From positions 682,001-746,000 of the forward strand of contig WHVY01000007.1 in assembly GCA_022266195.1 (NCBI GenBank): 64,000 nucleotides of DNA, read 5' to 3'. Below are positions 10,124 to 21,855 of this stretch, piece by piece. Numbering within the stretch: the stretch's first letter is position 1; each line of letters begins with the position of its first letter. This stretch comes from Tetranychus cinnabarinus. Lineage: Eukaryota; Arthropoda; Arachnida; Trombidiformes; Tetranychidae. The translations under genes were made by a program, and so were the position numbers. The notes below the pieces were generated by a model that did not search any database, had not been told where the DNA came from, and saw only the letters and a program-made list of their open reading frames with translations.

Positions 10124-11872
10124 TCTCTTTAAATATTATAAATACCAACATGTATTGCAATGTTCTTGTTTTAACTGAAAGCTACCTAAAAGCAACCAGC
10201 TTGAAATACAAAATAAACTCAAGCTCACGAAAGCCACCAAATAAGCTTAAAATCTTACTTATTGTAAATTATAACGAATATTGTATGCATTCGCCTATGA
10301 CAAGCAGAGTGAAACTAATCGTCTCAACTAGTGACCAATTGACTTATAATCACAATTCACTCATGAAATGAATAATTTCCATCACCATAAGATCTTAAGT
10401 AAAGATCGGTGATTAACCTTCTCCGTTTCATTCACGTGTCTACTTGATGTTTATGGAACGTGAATATTTTTCCCAGAATATTTTTATCAGAATCAACTTT
10501 CATTTATTATAAAATTCCGTAATTACTTCACACCAAAGCAACATCAATGTTGTCTAAGTTGTATTAAGTCTAAGTTCCCTGCCTTCTGGAAGAGATTTGA
10601 TTATTGTTATCGTATTAGTTGCTTTGAATATTCATCTTATCTGACGCAGTTTCATTAATCCATATTATGAACTTGATATTATATAATCAATATCAAATGA
10701 TAGTGATGCTGAATATAATCAATTGACATTTTGATTAATGAATTTCAGGGCAGCAAGTTAAGCAGACACATTGAATACTAAAAATTTAATTCGTCCTTTC
10801 AATTATCAATTTCAAATGAATAAGAAGGCTAGTTACTAAGCAATTCAGCTTATGCTAATCTATTAATGAATTTGTGTCCTTAGGTTATTAATGTCAATAC
10901 TGCTCTAAAGCGTTTGGCCAAATTTATATCTTGAAATGAACTGTTCAGACTTATTCCAGTGAAAAACCTTTCGAATGCAAAATAAGGCAAACTGGTTTAT
11001 GACTGGTAAAGTTTTGGACAAATTTTCAGCATTGATTTGAAACAGTACGACAGGACTCACATGCACCATTAAAAAGTTAAAATCAAGGTAAACTTCTCAA
11101 GAATATGTTTGAAAAAATGGATTAATGTTGATAAAAAATTGTCAAGTTATGGCCTTAAATAGACAAAGGCGTCAAAATCTGATTTTGTCATTCGTCAAAA
11201 ACCTTACACATGTATTTTCAACTTATTTTGAAGAATCGAAAAATGGCAAAATTTGACCTCAAAGATGTTAAAAAAGATACACTTTAACTTGCGATTTCGT
11301 ACTGGTTTTGTACCATTGATAATATTTTTTATTGCCTTTTGCTATTTTTAACAAAAACCTTGAACAATATCTAATCAAAGTTACTGTAATTGTAATTACT
11401 TTATTTGTTTAATTTAAATGTACCTTTCTTTTTTCTTTCCTTACACCGAAGCAACGTGAATATTTTTCCGAATCATGCTTCACCAGGATTAACTTTGCTT
11501 TAATAATTACTTCACACAACATCAATGTTGCAATTAGTGAATCTAAATATGATAATTGGGATTTTCTGAAGCCTTTGATTCAAAGAGATTTTACTATCTT
11601 TGACGTACAAGTTGATCTAAATATTCATCTTATTCCGATACAGTTTTATTTGATCAACTGATAGTCATACTAAATATAATAAATTGAAATTGTGATAACT
11701 GAATTTCAGTCCATTCAGTCAATGTTAAATAGTTAACCTCATCAACCAAAAGGAAGTGAATATATTATAAATATAATACAAACAAAAGAAGTTTATTCAA
11801 TTCGAAACTTTCAACTCAACAGTAACAATCAACTTCAAAGTTTAATAGAACTGAATTTCAACGAATCTGAAA
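10124..11872. other. Spacer with orphan UGT upstream modules
   Basis: No coding gene is seen. A 3' module with CACGTG and TTTATGGAACGTGAATATTT lies at 10430-10475. A copy of the upstream module (AAGCAACATCAATGTTG.., TATAATCAATTGACATTTTG) lies at 10535-10745 with no gene behind it. A second set (11450-11870) leads into the UGT at 11873. The stretch near 11290-11390 resembles 1675-1775 upstream of the gene at 1918. The spacer therefore looks like two upstream regions in a row with the intervening UGT lost. Confidence 0.5.
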
Positions 11873-13452
11873 ATGGTCGCTGAAAACGACAAACGCCTCA
11901 AAGTATTGTTCGCATGTTTGTTTACGTAAGTTTTTCTGTATTTGAATTGAAACTTTTTTAATTCTTTTATCTCGATTTAAATCTTTTCCATGTAGTCCTG
12001 GTCATTTGAACTCATGTCTTGGTATCGGTTCGTTGCTTAAGCAAAAAGGTCATCAAGTTTATTTTGCTCATTCTCTTAAACACCGGTCAGATATTGAAAA
12101 ACATGGATTCGAGTTTATCTCATTGGAGGATTATGCTGAACCCGAATTTCCCATAATGGATTCATTGCCTACAATTGAAGATAATAAGGTATAGACCCTA
12201 AAGTTTGTCAGTATAACGCTGCATATTTAGTTCAATTTAACAAATATTTAAGTGAAAATTTATTATTTATTGGAGATAATTATTGAAAGTGGACCATGTT
12301 CACCAGCTCTGACTATTTTTTCACTAAATTTCTATTTAAATACTCTATCAAATTCAAATAAATATCTACCACTATACTGACAAACTTTAGGGCCCACACC
12401 TTATGAGACTTTTTTTTGAAAAATCGCTGAAATTCACACCATTGGAGCAATTAAAAGATATGAAACATCCTTTCATTGAAATGATCCATGGAGCAAAAGG
12501 TGAAAATTATGCCATGATGAAGATCGTTAAAGAGTATAAGCCCGATGTTTGTTTGGCTGATTACCTCTTCAATATGCCTTGGATGTTTGCAGTCGATTGT
12601 CCAACTATTCCTGTAAAGTCTGTCAATCCTATCGAATTGTATAATGGGCCTCCTCTTCGATCAGGTTATTCAGTTCATGATCCACCGGCTGTTTGGGAAG
12701 AGTTTAGGAAATTAGCAAGAAAATCTGAATTGGAAATGTTAAGTGAAGTTGAAAAGTTGTTCGCTCATTTCAATATTGAGTCTAAGCCGAAAAACTATGC
12801 AAAAAATCTGGGAATCTACATTTACCCTGGCCCATTGGATTATCAAGAATTGGGTTCGCCAAAAGAAAACTGGGTTCGTCTTGATTCATCCATTCGCTCA
12901 CCAGAAACATTGAATTTCAAAATAGCGGAGAAACTCAAAGATAAATCAGGAAAGCTCATCTATGTTTCTATGGGAACATTAGCTTCGTCAATTCCTGAAT
13001 TACTCACCATGATTTTAAATCCATTGGTCAACTCACCTCATCGTTTCATCGTATCAACTGGCATTAATGGTGACTCAATCAAGCTCCATGATAACATGTG
13101 GGGAGACAAGTTTATCAATCAACTTGCTCTTTTACCCAAAGTTGATCTATTCATAACTCATGGCGGAAGCAATTCGCTGATAGAAAGTCTATCTGCCGGT
13201 AAACCATTGATAGTTATTCCTCAATTCGGCGATCAACTTGATAATGCTCAAAGAGTAGCTGATCTTGGTTTAGGTGTGAGAATAAACTTGCATGAATTCA
13301 GTGGTGAGAAGTTACTAAAAGCCATTGAAGATGTGCTCAACGATGAAAAGATTCATTCAAATGTTGCTCGAGTCAGTGAAGAGCTGGAAAGGACCGATTC
13401 ACGAGATAAAGTTATCTCGCTCATTGAACAGCTAGCTCGAAACAAAACTTAA
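11873..13452 (+). CDS. UDP-glycosyltransferase split by a MITE-derived intron
   Basis: Proposed exons are 11873-11925, 11996-12188 and 12391-13452, giving 435 aa. Exon 1 (MVAENDKRLKVLFACLF) and the first intron match the family. Exon 2 opens with PGHLNSCLGIGS (catalytic His21) and would hit a stop at 12192 without further splicing. A 215 bp inverted-repeat element (12187-12401) interrupts the codons between IED and MRLFFEKS. Using AAG|GTATAG at 12189 and TTTAG|GG at 12390 removes 202 nt and restores frame, leaving five extra residues (K, G, P, H, L). The donor domain is intact: HGG 339-341, with SLIESLSAGKP instead of the usual EGL. AATAAA signals lie at 13489 and 13530. If the element is not spliced, the gene is dead (83 aa product). 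I favour a functional gene because the downstream frame is undamaged. Confidence 0.8.
12187..12401. mobile_element. 215 bp MITE inserted in a UGT exon, usable as intron
   Basis: Terminal inverted repeats of 29 bp (12187-12215 and 12373-12401) match at 26 positions; both contain CCCTAAAGTTTGTCAGTATA or its complement. Flanking TA at 12185-12186 and 12402-12403 is a one-dinucleotide target duplication, typical of Tc1/mariner-type elements. Deleting the element plus one TA gives GATAATATGAGA (D-N-M-R), which aligns with the paralogues' D-H-M-R and D-I-M-K. The interior has no coding capacity. The left end holds AG|GTATAG; the right end holds a TACTGAC branchpoint-like site 12-18 nt before TTTAG|G. 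Confidence 0.88.
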
Positions 13453-14812
13453 GGCACGTTAAGGCGTACGTGTAGCTGTAAAATAACGAATAAATTTCCA
13501 TGTAACTTTTGTTGCATCTGTTTTTGCAAAATAAAGACTAACTTTGTTATATTATTGTGATTTTAATATGAAATGAGAGTGTCGCAAAGTCTTCACTTCT
13601 TCACCTCTATTGCTTGAGGCCTGGACTTTTTTCGACTATCTCGTTCTGAGATTTTAAGATTAAAGGGCGTGAATGCCTGCTGCCAGCTATACCGTAGTAT
13701 ATACAATTTTTGTATTTCAAGATTACATAGAATATATTTGGGTCAATTGATCAGTGTTATATAAAGTATTCACTCCGAAAGCTGAGATGATTGAGGTCGG
13801 AAAAAACCGGAAAAATCGATTATCTACAATTTTGAATCTCCTCGTCTAATGATCGTATTTGAACAGCAAATCTTCCAGTTCTTGTTTGAATGGATTATAA
13901 TACACTTTTATCCACTTTTCTATGCCTGTATTTGCTTTTAGACGGATACGAAATACGAAAAACTTTCCTTTCGAGTTGAAGTTGAGACTTTGCGGGTTTG
14001 TATGGGCATGAAAAATTAGTCAATTAGAGCTATTGAAAAGTTTTTTCGACAATTATCGAGAAAATCGAGTCCAAATTAGAAACTTCTATCGACTTTTGTA
14101 AAGCTGTGAAATCCATTTTTCTATCAATCAATATATCTTTGATGGTCAATCAGAAAATGCAATTGTTTCGGAAAATAAAATTTCCTACTTTTGTAAAACA
14201 AATCGATTTGATTTTCAATAGAACCTGGTGTTTCGAATTATGGTAACAATTAGCTGTTTAAACTTGTTTTCTGTCGATAGCAATGATTGATGAACACCAA
14301 CGGTTGAATGCGAATCATCATGAACTTAAATAACGAATTTCCCTAAACATAATGCGAGCGAACCAAGAAACAGTTTATAATGGCTGGACAATTTTAAATA
14401 GCCATTGCTATAACACTGCAATCATACCCCTTAAAGCAACCAATATAACTATCAGATATGAGCGTACTTATTCTTGTCTTTAAATATGAGTTAACATTTC
14501 AAGCCTTTATCCAGATAAAAGCTGGTAGATTATATCAGATGTAGATACTCATGGATAACTAATTACATTTTGATTTCCATGATTTTCCTCACGTACATCA
14601 AAGAGTAACAAATCACATATTTATTGCAAATGATAATCTAACCTTTGTGTTGTCTAGACAACACAACTTTTCCGATTTCACCTAAAAGTTTGCCAAGTTG
14701 CTTTCAAACCAGTTTCTAAACTTGATTTACCCACAAATATTGACAGAACCAAATATTCAACTTCTACCATTCACCATCAACACCTTAACCTGTGTTTCAA
14801 AACTCAACAGCC
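13453..14812. other. Spacer without recognised gene
   Basis: Poly(A) signals of the preceding UGT lie at its left end. The stretch 13600-14260 is less AT-rich, noncoding, and contains TATCGAGAAAATCGAGT, which faintly resembles the arms of the palindrome at 59.9-61.6 kb (CTCGAGAAAATCGAGTTCGA). It may be an old repeat copy. Nothing else is seen. Confidence 0.35.
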
Positions 14813-16188
14813 ATGGAGGAAGCTAACAAGCCACTCAAGATATTGATGACATCAATGATCGAGTAAGTGTTATTATATAAAGATGGTTGAGTTTCAAAGA
14901 TAATAACAATTTTTCTTACAGTTTTGGTCATCTCAACTCGTGTCTAGGAATTGGTTACCTTTTGGTTAAACGTGGTCATCAAGTGTATCTCGCTCATTTC
15001 CCGAAGAACAAGTCAATCATTGAAAAACAAGGAATACAATTCATTTCACTTTATGATTATGCCGATGAAGGTGTACAGTTGAGTGATGCCGTACCTCGAA
15101 GTTCAAACAATTTTAAACCTCGTTTTGAGCGGTCATTGAAAATGAATCCACTTGAGGCTCTCAAAGAACAGATTTCAACTGGTTCCATCAATACTGGTTT
15201 TGTCAACATCCTTGAAAGATACAAAGCTGAAAATGTTGTTATGCACAAAATTGTTGATCAACTAAAGCCAGACATTTGTCTCTGTGATTACCTTTACCCT
15301 TTACCCTGGATTTTCACAGTCGACTGTCCAGTTGTACCAGTCAAATCAACCAATCCAGTTGGTCTTTACAGTGGTCCACCATCAAACTCGGGATACTCTG
15401 TTAAGGATTCAACAGAGCTTTGGGACGAGTTTAAAGCTCTCAATGAAAAAGTAAACCAACCAATTTTGGATAAGGTTAATGAAATTTTCCAACTATTCAA
15501 TGTTCAATTTATCCACCGAGATCATGTTAAATACTTTGGAATCTACATTTATCCTGGCCCATTGGATTACCATGAATTGGCTCCACCAAAAGAGAAGTGG
15601 GTTCGACTTGATTCAGCTTTACGAGAACATGATGCAACTGAGTTTGAGTTACCAGGAAAACTCAAAGATAAACCAGGAAAATTGATTTACATCTCAATGG
15701 GAACTTTGATCTCAGCTGTAACTGAGCTACTAACCATGATATTGACTCCATTGGCCAACTCACCTCATCGTTTCATCGTCTCAACAGGTCCTAATGGTGA
15801 TTCAATTAAACTTCATGATAACATGTGGGGAGACAAGTTTGTCAACCAAGTTGCTCTTTTACCCAAAGTCGATTTATTCATTACTCATGGAGGAAGCAAT
15901 TCTTTGATTGAAGGCTTGACTGCTGGTAAACCATTGATAGTTATTCCTCAATTCGGTGACCAACCGGACAATGCTCAACGAGTAGCTGATCTTGGTTTAG
16001 GTGTGAGGTTAAACTTGCATGAATTTAGTGATGAGAAGTTACTGAAAGCCATTGAAGATGTGCTCAACAATAAAGAGATTCATTCAAATGTTGCTAGAGT
16101 GAAGGAAGAGCTGAAAAAATCTGATTCAAGAGATAAAGTTATTTCTCTTATTGAACAACTGGCTCGAACCAGAATATCACCAATTTAA
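14813..16188 (+). CDS. UDP-glycosyltransferase, divergent N-terminal domain
   Basis: Exons are 14813-14862 and 14922-16188; the 59 bp intron (GTAAGT to TTACAG) is phase 2. The product is 438 aa. It begins MEEANKPLKILMTSMI, then FGHLNSCLGIGYLLVKRGHQ with predicted catalytic His20. The acceptor domain (residues ~25-230) differs clearly from the neighbours, for example GFVNILERYKAENVVMHKIV and DYLYPLPWIFTVD, so substrate preference may differ. The donor domain is almost identical to them (HGG 339-341, PQFGDQPDNAQR), with a 52 nt DNA run (15734-15785) identical to 2851-2902. The C-terminus ends TRISPI instead of NKTL. AATAAA lies at 16223-16228. It is the last + strand member of the array. Confidence 0.95.
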
Positions 16189-17551
16189 CAAGTCATTTGC
16201 ACTCATTTTGTAACTGTTACTTAATAAAATCCATTACTATGAAGCTAATCAATTAACTTCACTTTCTCATCGCTGCTTAAACTTATCAATGGATTCCCTC
16301 ACTGATTGTAACCTTGATTTTCATCAGCCAAAATTAAATCATCGATTCATTTTTAGCTTGCACAGATCAAATAAGTTAGTTAATTTAGTCTATTTTTATA
16401 AGTTTATTAACCCGAACTTTCTATTGAATTAAGTGTCTAGTTCAACTCAAAAAAATTAGAAAACTCAATTCGGGTGAAACCAACCAGTGTTTTGATTGAA
16501 ATCTGAACGAAACAGACTTCGCCTTGATTTGATAAAGTCAAAGGTTCGACTTGTAAATCATTCAATCATGATTTGAATAAATGAAATTAATCACAAAACA
16601 TGCCAGATTTGCTTTTACAATAAACAAATGATCAACAATTTAAATAGCAAAATCATTCGAAATCTGTTTAAATCAATCAATTAATGTATCTGTCTTGTGA
16701 AAAATAATCAAGTTGGTTGATCATTAAACTCGGACCAAGAATTGAAATTCATTATCTTTCATTCATTAGGGTCGTGATGGTTCTTTCAATGCTATTGTTT
16801 AACGATAATTTGGACTTGTTCAAGTAAAAATCTTCCATTACGTCAATTGTCTCATCTTTAATTTTTATTAATGAAATCAAATCAATTTGTCCTCTTATTC
16901 ATTCAATCCTTTTGTTGTCAATTTACTTTACTATCATTACGCTTCTAGTTTTTAACGGTTCAAATTGATTATCAATATTGTTTGGGTTCAATTTTAAGAT
17001 GTCATTCAATTGATTTTCTGGAAACAATCAAAATTGTTAATTAAAGGATTGTTTATCAACACCTTGAATTGGGTTTAGATGGAAAGTCTGATGAAGTGAA
17101 GGTTAATCAAGCAATGAAGAGATGTATTCTTAATGTACCTTGAATTGTATCCATGTTAAAGCTCTTTTCTAATCAATTGTTGGGAATGATCAACAAATTA
17201 TTATTGATCAGTTGTTTGAAGGAATAGCAAATCATGATGATTATCAATCAACACTCCATTCATCAAATCGCTTTTCCGGCTCAACGTTGTGAATTAATTT
17301 GCTGATCAAATGATTAAGCTTTACTTTACTTGATTCATCCTTACTTGTTGATCGTCATCAGTCATTGATAAACTCTGGTTTTGTTTAACCTAAACTCTGT
17401 TTGTTATTATACAACCAGGGCGAGTTAGTGAGCCTTAACATTAACCTTTTGTTTTTTCTTCTCGTTTCCAATAACCATTGGTTTCCTTTGTTTAACATAA
17501 TTGTTATTGAACCTCTTTGTTTTTGTTTTTTGATTAATTTTTATATTAACA
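16189..17551. other. Spacer, nothing recognised
   Basis: AT-rich DNA with the poly(A) signal of the preceding UGT at its start. No coding frame, repeat or relic was recognised before the small membrane-protein frame at 17552. Confidence 0.4.
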
Positions 17552-17863
17552 ATGTTGAATAAGAAACTTAATCCAGAATCAGGAAGCTCTGATTATGAGC
17601 TGGATGAATTGGAGCCAAGAGACAAAATGTTTCCAATTATCCCTCGAATGGGATCCGTTTTTATGCAAGTGACTAGTTTGCTCTTTAGCTTTTTCTTTTT
17701 CGCGCTCATTGTTATACTTCTGCACCAATATCACATGGATAATGATCATCGTCTGCCAGCTTTATACAACTCAACGGCTAAACCTGATTTATTAACAACT
17801 ATTTTACCTCTACCAACAACAACTCTTGCTGATGGTGTTTCTCTTAATCAATCAATTCACTAA
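17552..17863 (+). CDS. Candidate small single-pass (type II) membrane protein
   Basis: An ATG-initiated frame of 103 codons. Residues 1-34 are hydrophilic and acidic (SGSSDYELDELEPRDK), residues ~35-58 form one strongly hydrophobic helix (TSLLFSFFFFALIVILL), and the rest is a short polar tail with Asn-Ser-Thr at 73-75 and Asn-Gln-Ser at 99-101, both glycosylation sequons. A charged N-terminus before the helix and sequons after it suggest a type II protein with the tail outside or in the lumen. I do not recognise a family. About 65 nt after the stop a clear GTAAGT occurs (17929), so the transcript may have a 3' UTR intron or the frame may be one exon of a longer model. Ordered composition in AT-rich noncoding surroundings supports it being real. 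Confidence 0.5.
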   Translation: MLNKKLNPESGSSDYELDELEPRDKMFPIIPRMGSVFMQVTSLLFSFFFFALIVILLHQYHMDNDHRLPALYNSTAKPDLLTTILPLPTTTLADGVSLNQSIH

Positions 17864-20800
17864 CCATCAAATTCATTTAAATTCATTAACCAGAAATGGT
17901 CATTTTCATCAAACAGTCTTATTACCGAGTAAGTAAAGCTTTTCCTTTTGTTTTCATTTCATGCTTATAACAGTTTATAATTGAGCAAAGTGAACAAATT
18001 ATCGACTTCTTTGTGAAATTTAAACCGTGCATTTTAATTAATCTATTTAATTGATTTAACCAGTCATCTAACCGTATTCTTCACCTTTCTATTTTTTAAT
18101 AGGCTTGAAATTTTGAAATCAATTTGTGCCTGATATTAGTGAAAAGCAAAGCAGAACATTTTAAAGTTGATACATTTACAAGGTGTAATTTAATTGTGCT
18201 TATCATGTTAAAGGAATGCTGATATAACAAGGGTAATGACCACGTTTGATGGCGAAAGTTTGAAAAACGTCGTTTAATGGCTGTAAAGTGTTGAGTTAAA
18301 AGGGAAAACCAATAAACCAGAGATAGGCAAATGAGACGATCTACATGCTAATGACCACACATTAGGAGGTTAAAGATTTTGCCTTGCGAAAAGACTTTGA
18401 CTTGTAAATTATTCAAGTTGGTCACAAGTCTTAGCCGTTTTTTGCCCTTCTCCTCTCAACGCCATTTTCTTGGTAATTAATCAATTGCTTTGGATTGTGA
18501 TGGCTACCATACATAATGCGTCAAATAACTTATCTTTTGGTTTATGTGTTTGGATACATCAAGTAAAAGAACCACAAAGACAAAAGGAAAGAAGAAACAA
18601 GAAGTCAAGTTTTTGGTCAGTTTTTGAAGATTCCCGTTTGTGCAGTTAAAGGATAACAAAAAATGATAGATTTATATATTTTGCTTCTTATGTTACCAAA
18701 AAAGTTGCTCTTTATCATGGTGTAAGCTTACTTTCTCGAGACCGAACAATTTATATCCAGTTTCCTGTAGCTTTAACGTTGCTGTTATTAGTATCATTGT
18801 TTTTGTTGATTACGATGGTGATGATCATCTTCCAGGTTTGGAGTCTTTTCGCAAATCCTATTTGCAAAGCAGTGAGTAAAAATATGGTTCAACAATTAGT
18901 TGTTAAGCATTAAAGTCAAAAGCTTTAAAACCAATAACCGAAATTTGATTTTCCAACCTTATTTTTTCAATTTTTTGACAATGAACACCATGATTATGAT
19001 CATTATTACTCCTGAGCAAATTATAAGTATAATCAGTATGAACTGATACAGCAAATTGAGACTCAGAACACTTTCAATAGATCACATCACTATTTTGATT
19101 TTTGTAATTGAACAGAAATTCATTGAAAACAAGTAACTTGCCACCTCTTTGGGACTGTAAAACTTCTATCATGCTAAGAAATAGATGAATGAATTGAATT
19201 CATATTTTTTCTGCTTATATATTTCAAATAATCAATGTGTTCGCAGGATGTTTTCGGAAACAACAAAAGCATTTACTGAGCCTTTCCCTGGTTTGTCTTA
19301 ATCCTAATCCTTTCTCCCAAAATTAGCAAGTTACTGCGAATGGATTTGAAAGCTCTCAATTTGCGAAAAGACTCTACACCCATCTTCCACTACATTATCC
19401 TACTTTGTGCTTAAAGTTTACTTGATTTGATGGTTTTACGCTTCAGATGATGGATCCTCTGTTAAATAAAGCTCCTAACATGTGAAGATGCATGAAGAAG
19501 GTCAGAAGACCAGAAAACCACCAAAGTTAACAAAATTTCACACAAAATTGCATTTCAAGCCTTAGTCGTTCTCAATTCTCCATCCTCACCGTTACCATTA
19601 CCATTCTTCATCATCTACATCATCATCAGCCTTTTCATCTTCATCTTATTCTCGGTCAACTAATCATCTTCTCATACTACTCAAGAAGTTGAAACCACAA
19701 CATTGTCTCAAAATATTTCCTTTTGTCGTAATGTTGAATGAAAATGTTATTTTGTTTAAGGAGACAAACAAAACGTTACAAGTAATTGTTGGTTACCACA
19801 AGAATTGTTTTATGGTTTAATTAACAATGAATATTCCTTGTTAACAAATTTAATTGACTTTACTGTTTATTAACCACAAATATTTGTCAACTTTCTAATT
19901 ACTATTGTAATTACGTTGTATTTAACTTGCTCAACATTATCTTTGTTTATTCATCATGTTAAATAATTTTCTCTTTTCTCTCATTTTTAACAGATTTACA
20001 TCATCTTTTACAAGCTTCCGTTTATAATCGCAATTTTAAGTGAGCTTTCCAAGAATCTGTAAAATTAAAAATTACAACTAAAAATTGCATTTTCGGGGTA
20101 AATCGTCCTCACTTGCATTCAATTAACTTAACTCTCTCCAAGGCTCTGTATCAATCTAATTATTGGTCATTGAAAATTTTACTTTCATATTTGAATTTTA
20201 TCGGAATCTATTAACAAGTCACGAAATTCAATCAAAAGCAATTTTTGAATGAAATCGCTCAAAAACAATCAAACTCTAAATGTTAGCCGGATAAAAACCG
20301 ATCGGCTAAAACTACTGAAATGTACTCTTGCCTCATTTTTTTAAGTTTCATAGAAAATGAAATATGAACATTTCTCCGTCCATGGACCAGGAAAATATTG
20401 AGTGATTCAATAATCAAGAGCTTTTGGATAGCATTAACTGAATCCACCAACAATCAGTCTGAAGTTTAAGCAAAATCTAATTTCAGCTTAATGTCTTTTT
20501 TAGCAGAAAATTTTACGATAACTCAATTTTATTTATTATTTTACCTGAATTCTCAGTCTCTAGTCAGTAGGTCAAGTTTTGGCTGATTCAAATCAACTTT
20601 ACTAACTATGTAACTAAATTAAATTTACAGTTGAAAACTCTGAAATCAGGGACAACTTATGCCATCTACATTTACCATAAGGAATTGCATTTGAGTTGAC
20701 AATTCTTGAGTCTATCGAATCAAATTGATTATTGTGAATATTCTAAATTTATTGTAACTATTTAGTAGATCAATCAAGCTATAATTTAAAATTAAAGTTA

Positions 20801-21654
20801 CCCTGAGCTGATCAAGTTTTACGTTTTTAAGTAAATCAGTCATGATTTGAATGAAACACCATAAAACATGTGTGTCTTGAAATTGACATTATTGTTGAAA
20901 TAATTTGATGATTGGTTCAAGTAATGAGGTTCAAAAATTCAATTAATAATTTAAAAAATAGGTAATTGATTGTTCCGGGTATAAATTGATTATAATCATG
21001 ATACGACTTTTCAAAGCTATTGTTTAATGGTGATCAACTTATCTTCACTAAATTCCTTTGAATGTAACAAATCAATTTTACCATTCATTCAATACTCTTC
21101 TCTAGTGGTTTAAACTCACACAATAAACTGATTAAAGCTGACTATTGATATTATTGCTGGTAAATTTCCAAGCGTTTGTGTTCAACATTGATGATCCCAT
21201 AAGGGTTTACATGATATCATAAAAAACTGATTCTTTTCATTTATAGCAAAACGCAATTTGAAGTTTTACCTTATTCTGAGATACAAATTTTTCTTTCAAC
21301 TTTGGCTAACATTAATTGGCCCAAATTTGAAGATTTTCATTGAATTCATATTTGATTGATGCAACAATGATTACGAGCAAAAGGCTTGGGAAGAAACTTA
21401 TCACATATTTAAACAAGAATGAATTTGCATTCTGTTGTTTTGTGAATCATTTAAATGAGATGAAAAGAATCATGCAAATCATTGATTTCATTTATACAAT
21501 GAAGGTTAACATTAATCTCCAATGATATGAGAGATGAATTAACATCTTTTAATGCCAACAAAATGTTTAGGCTAAACAGGCTGAGTTAGCTATCAGTCGT
21601 GAAAAGATTAATGGAGAAAAATCTGGTAAATATTAGTGTGAGATGCTGATAGCG
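17864..21654. other. Gene-poor stretch
   Basis: No convincing coding frame. AT-rich sequence with short ATC/CAT runs around 19590-19650 (repeated CATC units). It may contain 3' UTR or downstream exons of the 17552 transcript, but no exon could be defined. Confidence 0.35.
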
Positions 21655-21855
21655 TCGCTTCAGTATATTTGATTCATGGTCAGAATCTGGAAAAGTTTTC
21701 AAGTTGAGATAAAAATACAAGTAACAATTGAAACAAAGCAAAAGAATTGTTACAATTTTTCGATTCGTGCAAAATTGATGACTATAGCTTGGGAATCTAG
21801 ATTAATCCTGGTAAATATGATTACCTTGAAATGATCCAATTGGGTTCCCATTAAA
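21655..21855 (+). pseudogene. Strongly decayed UGT relic outside the cluster
   Basis: Aligned by eye with UGT residues ~160-240: CGCTTCAGTATATTTGATTC (SGYSVHD), AAGCAAAAGAATTGTTACAA (KAKELFTLF), then CTTGGGAATCTAGATTAATCCTGG (LGIYIYPG) and GATTACCTTGAAATG (DYHEL). Stops and indels are frequent. The N- and C-terminal parts are not recognisable. Its age and position, about 5.5 kb beyond the last + strand UGT, show the cluster once reached further. Confidence 0.6.

Noticed and set aside
11873..12194. UGT at 11873 as a simple truncated pseudogene
   Set aside because: The stop arises only from the inserted element; downstream codons are intact and a GT-AG pair restores frame, so a spliced gene is the better model, though not proven.
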